A DNA stretch of 23,250 nt from a virus: positions 1 through 23,250 of the IMG/VR virus record IMGVR_UViG_3300036785_000871. The stretch is one strand, 5' to 3'. The translations under genes and the position numbers were made by a program. Of this stretch, positions 13,612 to 19,670 are shown in pieces. A model generated the notes under the pieces. That model was not told where the DNA came from and searched no databases. It saw nothing but the letters and a program-made list of their open reading frames with translations. Numbering within the stretch: position 1 is the stretch's first letter; every line of letters starts with the position of its first letter.

Positions 13612-14042
13612 GCTCGTATAGTTTTCAGCCGCGGTTTGTGGAGCCGATCCGCGCCGGCACCAAGCGGCAGACGATCCGGGCTGCGCGCAAGAACCAGGTG
13701 CAGCATGTGGGACGGCACGGCGGGCACGCGCGCGTTGGCGAGGAGCTGCAGCTCTATTGCCGGCAGCGGCATCCAGGTGGGTTTCTGATCATGCGGGCGC
13801 GGTGTGTCGGGGTCGAGGCGATCGACCTGATATTTACTGGCGATGATGGTTGCGGGACGGTAAGAACGGGCAATCAATTGATCATTGGCGGGGATTTGCC
13901 TGGACCCGATACATTTCTGGACGGCTTCGCGCGTGGTGATGGCTTCCAGAGCTGGGATGAGATGCGCCAGTTCTGGTTCGAGACGCACGGCGTCGACCGG
14001 TTTAGCGGCTGGCTTATCCGGTGGGAGCCGATATGCCCCTGA
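13608..14042 (+). CDS. ASCH domain protein
   Basis: A 144-aa protein beginning MSSYSFQPRFVEPIRAGTKR. The opening FVEPIRAGTKRQTIR, then VGEELQLYC, then ARCVGVEAIDLI, and the ending ARGDGFQSWDEMRQFWFETH, match the ASCH pattern of small RNA-binding-like beta-barrel proteins. ASCH proteins are PUA-related; some act as RNA binders, nucleosidases or ribonucleases. Its ATG overlaps the upstream stop as ATGA. Its specific role is unknown. Confidence 0.8.
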   Translation: MSSYSFQPRFVEPIRAGTKRQTIRAARKNQVQHVGRHGGHARVGEELQLYCRQRHPGGFLIMRARCVGVEAIDLIFTGDDGCGTVRTGNQLIIGGDLPGPDTFLDGFARGDGFQSWDEMRQFWFETHGVDRFSGWLIRWEPICP

Positions 14043-14293
14043 CTGATGTCGAGCGGCGTCGTCTTTCACTCGGTTTGCGGCGCATGGCCAAGCTCGTCGA
14101 GCGCGAGCTGAAGCGCGCTACCGAGCGTTCGGATATTGGCTTCTCGCTGGTCGTGTGGGGGGCGCATGGCGAGGACCACCTGGTCCAGTATGTTTCTAAC
14201 GTGGATCATGAAGACGCGATGCGCGCAATGCTTGCCCTGCTCAAGGCGTGGGTCGAGGGCATGCCTGACATTCCGTTTCACGAACGTCAGTAG
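14033..14293 (+). CDS. small helical phage protein, unknown function
   Basis: About 86 aa from ATG 14033 (MPLTDVERRRLSLGLRRM). An ATG at 14021 would add four residues, but GGTGGGAG lies just before 14033. The protein has a basic N-terminal helix, a short strand region (GFSLVVWGAHGEDHLVQYVS) and a C-terminal helix with HEDAMRAMLALLKAW. It overlaps the ASCH gene by 10 bases. It is common-looking for phage early regions, with no known function to assign. Confidence 0.65.
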   Translation: MPLTDVERRRLSLGLRRMAKLVERELKRATERSDIGFSLVVWGAHGEDHLVQYVSNVDHEDAMRAMLALLKAWVEGMPDIPFHERQ

Positions 14294-14336
14294 CCGGCGT
14301 GGGTGATCTGGCTGTCAAGAAACGTGCCCATACCGT

Positions 14337-14405
14337 ATGGGCGAAAATATCGACATGACCTTTTGGATCGAGCCAGGTGCGGCGGCAGTGGGGGGACATG
14401 AATGA
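14337..14405 (+). CDS. possible 22-aa microprotein
   Basis: ATG at 14337 gives MGENIDMTFWIEPGAAAVGG followed by HE and a TGA that overlaps the next gene's ATG (ATGA at 14402-14405). The overlap matches the phage's usual arrangement, but the peptide is very short and no Shine-Dalgarno sequence precedes it. It may instead only be the leader region of the next gene. Confidence 0.3.
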   Translation: MGENIDMTFWIEPGAAAVGGHE

Positions 14406-14608
14406 TCACTGGACCGCGGCTGGTAACGCGGGAGTTTCTGGAAGAGCTTTTCGCTTGGACCAGAAATGCTCCTATGTTTTCGTCCTCGCCTGAAGGGCAG
14501 CAGTTCGCCGAAGAGTTGCGCGAAGTGTTTGATCTTGCGGCCGAAGCGTTGGAGCAGCGAGCGCTAGGTTTGCGGCGTATGGGGAAGGAAGGCCAAAAAG
14601 TCGTTTAA
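14402..14608 (+). CDS. small acidic helical protein, unknown function
   Basis: A 68-aa protein beginning MITGPRLVTREFLEELFAWT. It is mostly helical, with an acidic middle (FAEELREVFDLAAEALEQ) and a basic end. A good GGGGGA lies 7-8 bases before the ATG. It is the last gene before a 229-base gap. No family recognised. Confidence 0.6.
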   Translation: MITGPRLVTREFLEELFAWTRNAPMFSSSPEGQQFAEELREVFDLAAEALEQRALGLRRMGKEGQKVV

Positions 14609-14692
14609 CGTCAATCGGGTAAAAAAAATAGCGCCGGAGGCACTTGCGGGGTCTTCGCGTGCGGGTCTAAGCTTTTCTATTCCCGGGCGACC

Positions 14693-14723
14693 GGCGGAGG
14701 GAGTTTTGCCACCCTCCTCCGCC
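14693..14723 (+). terminator. GC-rich hairpin after the small-gene cluster
   Basis: GGCGGAGG (14693-14700) pairs with CCTCCGCC (14716-14723) around a 15-base loop. It lies 85 bases past the stop at 14608 and before the helicase operon. It has no U-run, so it could slow or end transcription only with a factor such as Rho, or be an RNA structure. Confidence 0.35.
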
Positions 14724-14760
14724 AGCTACCGCCACGGCAAGATCACGACCATCACGGGGG

Positions 14761-14789
14761 TTGCAATGACCGCGATACAAACATGTAGA
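14761..14789 (+). promoter_or_regulatory. weak putative promoter before the helicase operon
   Basis: TTGCAA (14761-14766) is followed after 17 bases by TGTAGA (14784-14789), with AT-rich sequence downstream. The next gene starts at 14838. The match to consensus is modest. A 19-codon frame from ATG 14766 to the TGA near 14825 (MTAIQTCRYGG...) overlaps it and could be a leader peptide, but I have no support beyond the open frame. Confidence 0.3.
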
Positions 14790-14837
14790 TATGGTGGTTT
14801 TTACTTAGCCGCAACACTTTTTTGATCGGCGCGCGCC

Positions 14838-15437
14838 ATGAGCGGCGCTGCTCTTGTCGCGGAAATGCAATTATGCTTAACGAAACTGCGTCAGGAGCAC
14901 GCAGATTTCCTGGTTTCCCAAGGGATAGACCCGGTTTTGCTGGTCGCTTACCAGATGGTAGGCGTCGCGCACATTGCCGCAGGACGGCAGCCGGGTAGCT
15001 GGGTCTCTACCGGAAATGGGCGGCTCGCCTTCGTCGTGCCCGTCCGGGTACACGAATCGTTTTCCCCGCTCGCTGCCGATCCGTGGGCCGCGGTGCGGTT
15101 CGGCGAGCTCGTCGACCTCGTCGCGTGGTGTCCGAAGTCGCCTGATAGGTATTGGCTGTACGCGGGGGATGCTGCGTGGCTGGGCGCGGTGGCGCCGCCG
15201 CATCTGGATCCCTTCCCGGTAGTGGTGCACCCCACCCCGCTGGCGTGGTTGCGCGCCGGTGCCCAGGGGATAGCGCTGCTGGCCAGGTCGCCGCGCGTCC
15301 GGTGCAGGCTCGCCGACAGCTTCAAATACGGAATGACGGTCTGCACCGCCGCGCAGCGCGGCGCGCTGATCGCCTCGCTCGGACCGGATGGCAAGCACCT
15401 TTCGACAAGGATTGGGATTAAACCAAAGGAGAAATAG
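14838..15437 (+). CDS. unknown protein upstream of the replicative helicase
   Basis: A 199-aa soluble protein beginning MSGAALVAEMQLCLTKLRQE. It contains an acidic and aromatic middle (AWCPKSPDRYWLYAGDAAWLG) and ends KHLSTRIGIKPKEK. I do not recognise a catalytic motif. It lies 5 bases before the helicase gene, in the same direction, so a replication role such as a helicase partner or primase-like accessory is plausible by context. It is probably a single-domain protein. Confidence 0.65.
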   Translation: MSGAALVAEMQLCLTKLRQEHADFLVSQGIDPVLLVAYQMVGVAHIAAGRQPGSWVSTGNGRLAFVVPVRVHESFSPLAADPWAAVRFGELVDLVAWCPKSPDRYWLYAGDAAWLGAVAPPHLDPFPVVVHPTPLAWLRAGAQGIALLARSPRVRCRLADSFKYGMTVCTAAQRGALIASLGPDGKHLSTRIGIKPKEK

Positions 15438-15442
15438 AAGAG

Positions 15443-16975
15443 ATGGCCAAAGACCCCAACGACGACATCCCATTCGACTTCGTCCCCGATGCGGAAAAGG
15501 TCGACGGGAGCAACTACGATCCGACCAATCCCGAGCACGTCAAGATCGTGCATGGCGATACCAGCGATCCCAACCACTGGTCAAATCAGCCGTGGGACCC
15601 GAACGAGCCCTCGTTCTTCGAGATGCTGGCCGGGCCTGACGATCATGAGGAGATCGCCGAGATCAACGCCAACCGGGCCAGGATGAACCTCCCGCCGTTG
15701 ACCGATCACCCGATGTGGATCGCCAAGCACGGCATCTATACGCCGCCGCCGCCCGGTGCCACCATTCATCCCTTTCCACGCCAGGCCAAAAGGCCGCCGA
15801 TCGACCTGGGGGTTATGGATGTTGGTCTTGATGATGAGCCGATCCCGCCTCGCGGGTGGCTGTTGGGCAACTTGTTCTGCCGGGGGTTTATTAGTTCGCT
15901 GCTGGGCGATGGGGCGACCGGGAAGACAGCGGTGCGCATCGCCTGCGCGGTTGCCATGGCGGCGGATCGTGGCGATATCGTCGGCGAGAAGGTCTTCACT
16001 CGCTGCCGGGTGCTTTATCTGTCGTTTGAGGACGGCATCGACGAGCTGCGCCGCCGCATCCACGCGGCGATGAAATATCACCGGGTAACCAAGAAGGACG
16101 TCGAGGGGTATCTGTTCCGTGCGGCGATCAGCAGACACGACCTTAAGCTGGCAACGCAGAAGCGTAATGGCGAGGTCGAGGTCGGTGACCTGGTGCGCAT
16201 CATAGAGGAAAATCTCGAAAGTACCGGCGCTGATGTTGTGATCTTCGATCCGTTGGTAAAAACGCACAGCGTCAACGAGAACGATAACACCGCCATGGAC
16301 AAGGTGGCCGACATCATGTCCAGCATGGCGCTCAGGCATGAGATCTCTGTGGATACCCCACAGCATACCCGCAAGGGCGCCGGCGAGCCAGGCGACGCCG
16401 ATATCGGCCGCGGCGCCTCGGCAACCAAGGATGCCGGACGCCTGGTCTACACGCTCACGCGGATGAATGAAGAGACGGCTGACAAATACAGTGTCCCGCG
16501 GGATCAGCGTCGGGCGTATATTCGGCACGATTCAGCCAAAGTAAATATCGCGCCGCCGGCCGCCAACACGAAGTGGTTCCGTTTGGTAGATGTCGCTATA
16601 GCGAACGCCTCGCCGCAATATCCGAACGGCGATCACGTGCAGACTGTCGAGGTCTGGAAGGGTAAAGACCCATTGGCCGGGAAAATATTTGAGCTTAACG
16701 CCTTGCTTAATAAAATAGATGCCGGGTACACCGATAAATATGGCGTGCGTTATTATACAGATCACAAACGAGCCAGAGATCGTGCGGTGTGGCCTGTGGT
16801 TCAAGAATGCTTCCCACAAATGACCGAAGGCCAATGCCGCGATTTAATACAAGAATGGCTGGGGAAAAATATGCTGCAGAACAAAAGACATCAATACAAT
16901 GGTGATGATGAGTTCGGCCTGCGAGTAAATAATGCTAATAGGCCAGGGCTAAAAGGTAACGGAGGAGAGATATGA
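15443..16975 (+). CDS. RepA-like AAA ATPase / replicative helicase
   Basis: A 510-aa protein of the RecA-like, RepA/KaiC-type ATPase group that unwinds DNA at replication forks. After a disordered, acidic N-terminus (1-110) comes a Walker A GDGATGKT (155-162) preceded by GFISSLL. A LYLSFEDGIDELRRRI segment is near 192-207, a Walker B-like DVVIFDPLVKTHSV near 266-279, and QHTRKGAGEPGDADIGRGAS near 309-328, where RepA-like helicases carry their conserved HTRK segment. The last 70 residues look like a winged helix (FPQMTEGQCRDLIQEWLG). AAAGGAG precedes the ATG at 15443. The 3' third is AT-richer than the rest. It probably works with the DnaG primase encoded leftward. Confidence 0.88.
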   Translation: MAKDPNDDIPFDFVPDAEKVDGSNYDPTNPEHVKIVHGDTSDPNHWSNQPWDPNEPSFFEMLAGPDDHEEIAEINANRARMNLPPLTDHPMWIAKHGIYTPPPPGATIHPFPRQAKRPPIDLGVMDVGLDDEPIPPRGWLLGNLFCRGFISSLLGDGATGKTAVRIACAVAMAADRGDIVGEKVFTRCRVLYLSFEDGIDELRRRIHAAMKYHRVTKKDVEGYLFRAAISRHDLKLATQKRNGEVEVGDLVRIIEENLESTGADVVIFDPLVKTHSVNENDNTAMDKVADIMSSMALRHEISVDTPQHTRKGAGEPGDADIGRGASATKDAGRLVYTLTRMNEETADKYSVPRDQRRAYIRHDSAKVNIAPPAANTKWFRLVDVAIANASPQYPNGDHVQTVEVWKGKDPLAGKIFELNALLNKIDAGYTDKYGVRYYTDHKRARDRAVWPVVQECFPQMTEGQCRDLIQEWLGKNMLQNKRHQYNGDDEFGLRVNNANRPGLKGNGGEI

Positions 16976-17331
16976 TAAATACAGACAAAATCGTGGAGCA
17001 CCTGCTCGACGGCCATGAAGCGGTGCCCCAAATCCTACTCGGTCCCGTGGTGTGGGAGATCAAGCAAGGCAGCGATCTGCGTCAATGGTACTTTATGATC
17101 GCCAGCGGTGGCCCCGAGGGTTGTCGGGTAGATCAGATCGTCGCCGACGACGAAGCAGAGACGGAATGCCTACGCAACGCCTTGCATTTTCGGCTTCTAC
17201 AACACCGCCCCATCGTCATTCATGACTTCGATGACGAATTGGAAATGGCGAAGTGGGCCGAGACGATCTGGCCATCACCGGAGACCCGACAAATTCGCTC
17301 CGGTATCCAAGCTGAGCGGTCTACCAGATGA
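16972..17331 (+). CDS. unknown protein after the helicase
   Basis: A 119-aa acidic protein beginning MINTDKIVEHLLDGHEAVPQ. Its ATG overlaps the helicase stop as ATGA, so the pair is translated together. It has a beta-rich middle (VVWEIKQGSDLRQWYFMIAS) and an acidic patch (ADDEAETECLRNAL, DDELEMAKWAE). No motif recognised. It could be a replication accessory protein by context. Confidence 0.65.
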   Translation: MINTDKIVEHLLDGHEAVPQILLGPVVWEIKQGSDLRQWYFMIASGGPEGCRVDQIVADDEAETECLRNALHFRLLQHRPIVIHDFDDELEMAKWAETIWPSPETRQIRSGIQAERSTR

Positions 17332-17350
17332 GAAAAACTAATGTCATCGT

Positions 17351-17379
17351 CTGCAACCTTAAATTCACCACAATATAAT
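17351..17379 (+). promoter_or_regulatory. putative promoter with perfect -10
   Basis: TATAAT at 17374-17379 is preceded, 17 bases upstream, by CTGCAA (17351-17356), a weak -35. The area is AT-rich. It would drive transcription through the repeat region towards 17778. The perfect -10 hexamer is notable, but such a match can occur by chance in AT-rich DNA. Confidence 0.35.
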
Positions 17380-17437
17380 ATGGGTTATTGCGCTAACGTA
17401 ATGGGATAGAAAATGGCCGCCATTCGCGTATCGCGTC

Positions 17438-17503
17438 CCCCCTTAAATCATGAGGCTTTCTGCCAAATTCGTCAAAAAACACCAAAATCTTCCCCCTTAA
17501 ATC
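17438..17503. repeat. two direct copies of CCCCCTTAAATC
   Basis: Identical 12-base units at 17438-17449 and 17492-17503, 54 bases apart start to start, which is about five helical turns. Complementary bits (CTGCCA and TGGCAG) lie close to the two copies. The same-face spacing is what a protein binding both copies would need; iterons or operator sites are possible. Confidence 0.5.
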
Positions 17504-17514
17504 TGGCAGTTTTA

Positions 17515-17530
17515 CCAAACGAGCGTTTGG
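17515..17530. promoter_or_regulatory. palindrome CCAAACG-AG-CGTTTGG
   Basis: Seven-base arms with a two-base spacer form a near-perfect 16-base dyad, the shape of a repressor or initiator site. It lies between the direct repeats and the hairpin in the candidate origin region. Which protein binds it is unknown; the helix-turn-helix protein at 17778-18191 is the nearest candidate. Confidence 0.45.
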
Positions 17531-17609
17531 CACAACCGTTTCTAAAAACTAAGAATGGCGGAAATCCTAGTGTTTTTCTTTACCCAAAAACCCCGAGGGC
17601 GCGTCCGGT

Positions 17610-17638
17610 AAAAGTGTCCCCTAAAGGGGACCACTTTT
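17610..17638. terminator. long hairpin AAAAGTG-TCCCC / GGGGACCACTTTT
   Basis: The left arm AAAAGTGTCCCC (17610-17621) pairs with GGGGACCACTTTT (17626-17638) around a TAAA loop, with one bulged C. Both arms end in A or T runs, so the structure resembles a two-way intrinsic terminator. It lies about 280 bases past the last gene of the helicase operon. It could equally be an origin or protein-binding stem-loop. Confidence 0.5.
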
Positions 17639-17777
17639 CCCGTACCGGCCGCGCTGCGCTCCGCTGCCGCTCGCTCGCTTGCCTCCCTTATCGCGCCCTA
17701 AAGATTTTTTCCGGGTGAGAGAAAATTGAACCCGAACTCAAGTTGCGGCGGTTTCATCCCATGATGGAGGAAGTATC

Positions 17778-18191
17778 ATGAACCAACCTGATCTGGCCGC
17801 GCGCCTCGCCGAATTGCGCCGAATGGTCGCCGACGCCGAAAGGGACGTCGAGGCCTGCCGCGACAGGCTGGTGTTCGCTCAACTGGTCCTCGCAGGACAC
17901 CGGGGCGCCTTGACGCTGCTCGAGGAAGTCATGGCAGCGACGCCGCCGGTCTCCCGCTCCCGGCCCGAGCGCAAGCCGCGGCGCAACGTCATGGGGATGA
18001 TGCGGGAGGTCGTGCGCAGTGCGGGCGATGCCGGGATCAGCGCGCAGGCGCTGGGCGAGGCGTGCGGGCTCAAGCCGGCCAGAGCCTCGGATGTGATCGA
18101 CAGCTTGCTGTCGCGCAAGCAGATCACGCAGGCGAATGGCCTCTACCGGGTGAATGAATTCGACTTGAAAGCCGCGCTTTCGCGGGCGTAG
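17778..18191 (+). CDS. coiled-coil and winged-helix DNA-binding protein
   Basis: A 137-aa protein. Residues 5-55 form a heptad-like coiled coil (LAELRRMVADAERDVEACRD). A basic linker (SRSRPERKPRRN) follows, then a C-terminal winged-helix-like domain: ISAQALGEACGLKPARASDVIDSLLSRKQITQANGLYRV, with the helix-turn-helix followed by a beta hairpin. ATGGAGGAAGT precedes the ATG. It probably binds DNA as a dimer, for example at the palindrome and repeats just upstream, as a regulator. It is the first gene after the repeat region. Confidence 0.7.
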   Translation: MNQPDLAARLAELRRMVADAERDVEACRDRLVFAQLVLAGHRGALTLLEEVMAATPPVSRSRPERKPRRNVMGMMREVVRSAGDAGISAQALGEACGLKPARASDVIDSLLSRKQITQANGLYRVNEFDLKAALSRA

Positions 18192-18209
18192 CCCGGGCCC
18201 TTGGCCGGG
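18192..18209 (+). terminator. short GC hairpin after the winged-helix gene
   Basis: CCCGGGCC and GGCCGGG flank a CTT loop, with one bulged G, directly after the stop at 18189-18191. No U-run follows, so it is a weak terminator candidate at best. Confidence 0.3.
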
Positions 18210-18231
18210 TTCGTGAGTGCTGAAATTAACC

Positions 18232-18261
18232 TTGACAACCCAGGTTTAGCGGGCGTAAAGC
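18232..18261 (+). promoter_or_regulatory. putative promoter of the nusG-like unit
   Basis: TTGACA (18232-18237), in the CTTGAC context typical of alphaproteobacterial sigma-70 promoters, is followed after 18 bases by TAAAGC (18256-18261). The GTG-start gene begins 40 bases further on. The -35 is perfect; the -10 is weak. Confidence 0.5.
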
Positions 18262-18300
18262 GCGAAATACCATGGACGGGCCGCTGGCAGGGGGAATGCG

Positions 18301-18453
18301 GTGGCCATCTTCGAGCGCCCCTTGCCGAGCGTCCACGGGCGAGCGTTGGGAGAAGCGGTGGACTTGCTTTTGTTCACGAAAGGGGCGGTCAGCAAGGGGT
18401 TCTCGCCGGCTTCGGCCGGGCCTGGCCTCCCGGTTTCTGCGCGAAATGCCTGA
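18301..18453 (+). CDS. possible 50-aa GTG-start gene before the NusG-like gene
   Basis: GTG at 18301 has AGGGGG 7-8 bases before it and starts a sensible frame (VAIFERPLPSVHGRALGEAV, then DLLLFTKGAVSKGF) ending ARNA. The TGA (18451-18453) lies inside the start of the NusG-like gene, an 8-base overlap typical of coupled genes. The other open frame across this region has poor codon character. No family known. If real, it is co-translated with the NusG paralog. Confidence 0.45.
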   Translation: MAIFERPLPSVHGRALGEAVDLLLFTKGAVSKGFSPASAGPGLPVSARNA

Positions 18454-18955
18454 TGCGTGGTACGTCGCGCGTATCAAGACCACCGTAAGTTGGGACACGG
18501 TAATATCCAATTTATGGAGGCAGGGATTTAGCAGCTATCTGCCGATCATAAGCTCAGAGAGATATTTTGCTGGTAAAAAGACGATTATTGAGCAGCCGTT
18601 ATTTCCAACATATATTTTCGTGGCGCTCGATGTCGATATTATGCGCTGGCGTGCCGTTAATTCAACCGTTGGAATACTGCATTTGCTGCCGGCTAACCGT
18701 GAGCAGCCGCTGTCGGTGCCGACCGCGTTTGTCGAGGAGCTGAAAACCCGCAAGACGGCCGAAAAGATGGTCGAGACGGCGCGCAGCTTCGTGGAGCACG
18801 AGCTTGTGCGGTTCATCAGCGGGCCGTTCCTAGACCCGGCCCATAATGCCGCGCGCGTCCTCACTTCCGGGGCTAATTCGACGCGGGTGGTCATGGCTGC
18901 GCTGGGGCGCGAGGTCGTCGTGTCGGTGTCCAACGGAAGTCTCATCTCGGGATAA
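18446..18955 (+). CDS. phage NusG/RfaH-like transcription elongation factor
   Basis: A 169-aa NusG-superfamily protein that binds elongating RNA polymerase. The NGN domain spans about 1-105: WYVARIKTTVSWDTVISNLW, then SYLPIISSERYFAGKKT, EQPLFPTYIFVALD and STVGILHLL. PLFP-x-Y-x-FV is closer to RfaH (PLFPNYLFV) than to the PGYVLV-type motif of NusG. Residues about 118-166 (HELVRFISGPFLDPA to SNGSLIS) fit a KOW domain beginning V-R-x-x-x-GPF. I start at ATG 18446; a longer frame from 18272 looks non-coding upstream. NusG paralogs are uncommon in phages. It sits just before a promoter, structured leader and terminator ahead of the late genes, so it is most likely a late antiterminator. Confidence 0.85.
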   Translation: MPDAWYVARIKTTVSWDTVISNLWRQGFSSYLPIISSERYFAGKKTIIEQPLFPTYIFVALDVDIMRWRAVNSTVGILHLLPANREQPLSVPTAFVEELKTRKTAEKMVETARSFVEHELVRFISGPFLDPAHNAARVLTSGANSTRVVMAALGREVVVSVSNGSLISG

Positions 18956-18982
18956 ATCATGATTTGTTCTGGAAAATTAATC

Positions 18983-19011
18983 TTGACGGCGCGGAATTGC
19001 TGGGATATTCG
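18983..19011 (+). promoter_or_regulatory. putative late promoter
   Basis: TTGACG (18983-18988), in a CTTGACG context, is followed after exactly 17 bases by TATTCG (19006-19011). This would place the start of RNA near 19018. It begins 27 bases after the NusG-like gene's stop and points into the structured leader, the place a phage late promoter would be. Confidence 0.6.
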
Positions 19012-19017
19012 GCAAAG

Positions 19018-19314
19018 TGCGGAACCCGAGTCCGCGGTAGAAAACTTGCTCGGGCGGAACTGTTTGCTGGGAGCGTAGAAACCAGCCGGTCCAGCCACCG
19101 ATCATGCAACGGCGATCCCCTCCAGGCCTTCGGCGAGGGAAATGACCGAAGTGGAGCGTGCTTACGCGTAGGACCCGGCGAGAGCCGGCCGAGTACCGGG
19201 GTTAGAAGCCGATCACCCAAAAATTCCCCCGCCTCGCGAGAGGCCACAGGGGACCGGGCGAGAGGGAAAAACACCGGGAGAATTGTAACAGAGGTCTGTA
19301 CACGTTACGCATAA
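19018..19314 (+). ncRNA. structured leader RNA, possibly an antitermination element
   Basis: About 300 bases between the promoter and terminator with dense complementary segments. They are: CCCGAG (19025-19030) with CTCGGG (19049-19054); GCTGG (19066-19070) with CCAGC (19082-19086); CCCTC (19118-19122) with GAGGG (19135-19139); GCGT with ACGC (19156-19167); CCGGC-GAGA-GCCGG (19175-19188); CCCC plus GCCTC-GCGA-GAGGC plus GGGG (19227-19252); and GTAAC with GTTAC (19285-19308). GAGA and GCGA are GNRA tetraloops. The sequence GTAGAAA occurs at 19037-19043 and 19075-19081. It matches no RNA family I can name (not RNase P, tmRNA or 6S). It may act as a put-like or ops-like recruitment element, or be a stable small RNA. 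Confidence 0.55.
19034..19040 (+). promoter_or_regulatory. GCGGTAG, ops-like motif near RNA start
   Basis: Seven bases identical to the core of the RfaH recruitment element ops (GGCGGTAG...), located about 16-22 bases into the predicted leader. RfaH reads ops in the non-template strand of paused polymerase. Here the NusG/RfaH-like gene ends just upstream. The match is short and could be chance. Confidence 0.3.
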
Positions 19315-19338
19315 CCCAAGGGAAACCTTGGATTTTTT
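19315..19338 (+). terminator. intrinsic terminator before the late genes
   Basis: CCAAGG (19316-19321), loop GAAA (19322-19325), CCTTGG (19326-19331), then A and six T (19333-19338). This is a textbook intrinsic terminator with a GNRA loop. It lies between the leader and the first late gene at 19404, so without antitermination, late genes would be shut off after a roughly 320-base RNA. Confidence 0.85.
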
Positions 19339-19403
19339 CTATGTGTCGAGCGGGGAATCTTAGGTCCGCCCGATGCGGGAGCTACGGCAAAAAGAGGAGG
19401 GGG

Positions 19404-19655
19404 ATGAGCGAAGAGCGGCCTGTCGAACCAACACCCGAAGCGCCACCTGGCGAGACGCCGCCTGAGGTGCCGCCGGCTGGCGAGCCTCGACCGGAGCCTG
19501 AGCCGGCACCACCTCAATCAGGGTACTACGGGGCGGTCTTTAGCTCCACAGCCCGAACGAAAGCGAGCTGTTGGGGCTATCGGTTTAGCCTGGAAGGTGT
19601 ATTGCCGCAGCTTGCCGGCCGTACTTCCCTTGATGAGGAGGCCGATCGGTTATAA
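19404..19655 (+). CDS. Pro/Glu-rich small protein, first late gene
   Basis: An 83-aa protein. The ATG at 19404 has AAGAGGAGGGGG just before it, much better than an ATG at 19341. Residues 1-40 are a proline- and glutamate-rich low-complexity stretch (EERPVEPTPEAPPGETPPE). The rest (YYGAVFSSTARTKASCWGYR, then FSLEGVLPQL) looks globular. No family recognised. It is the first gene past the terminator; head or scaffold-related roles are guesses from position only. Confidence 0.6.
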   Translation: MSEERPVEPTPEAPPGETPPEVPPAGEPRPEPEPAPPQSGYYGAVFSSTARTKASCWGYRFSLEGVLPQLAGRTSLDEEADRL

Positions 19656-19670
19656 CCGCTATTGTCCGGA

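Larger units (their letters stand above)
17332..17777. other. 446-base non-coding region with repeats, possible origin
   Basis: I see no convincing gene here, although a frame at 17413-17718 is open. The region is AT-rich in its first half and carries a TATAAT at 17374-17379, two copies of CCCCCTTAAATC (17438-17449 and 17492-17503), a palindrome at 17515-17530, a long hairpin at 17610-17638, and a GC-rich stretch of CGCTC-type repeats near 17648-17690. It directly follows the helicase operon. AT-rich DNA, short direct repeats and palindromes next to a helicase gene suit a replication origin. Regulation of the following gene is the alternative. Confidence 0.45.
18956..19403 (+). other. 448-base gene-free control region before the late genes
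   Basis: No convincing gene on either strand. It contains a promoter (18983-19011), a leader with many stem-loops including GNRA-type loops (19018-19310), and a near-perfect intrinsic terminator (19315-19338). The first late gene begins at 19404 with a strong Shine-Dalgarno sequence. The order of NusG-like gene, promoter, leader, terminator, late genes is that of a processive-antitermination switch. Confidence 0.7.

Noticed and set aside
15581-16528. Long minus-strand frame opposite the helicase
   Set aside because: Antisense to a gene with intact Walker motifs; no domain visible in the antisense product.
17413-17718. Open 101-aa frame in the repeat region
   Set aside because: It runs across the palindrome and the long hairpin, lacks a clear Shine-Dalgarno sequence, and reads as low-quality Arg/Pro/Lys-rich sequence; structural DNA elements explain the region better.
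18272-18445. N-terminal extension of the NusG-like protein from ATG 18272
   Set aside because: The extension is Arg/Cys/Trp-rich and unlike a NusG N-terminus; WYVARIK follows ATG 18446 at the usual distance, and another frame there reads better.
19018-19314. Leader RNA as RNase P RNA, tmRNA or a group I intron
   Set aside because: I could not find the conserved core sequences of any of these; the resemblance is only in having GNRA-capped stems.
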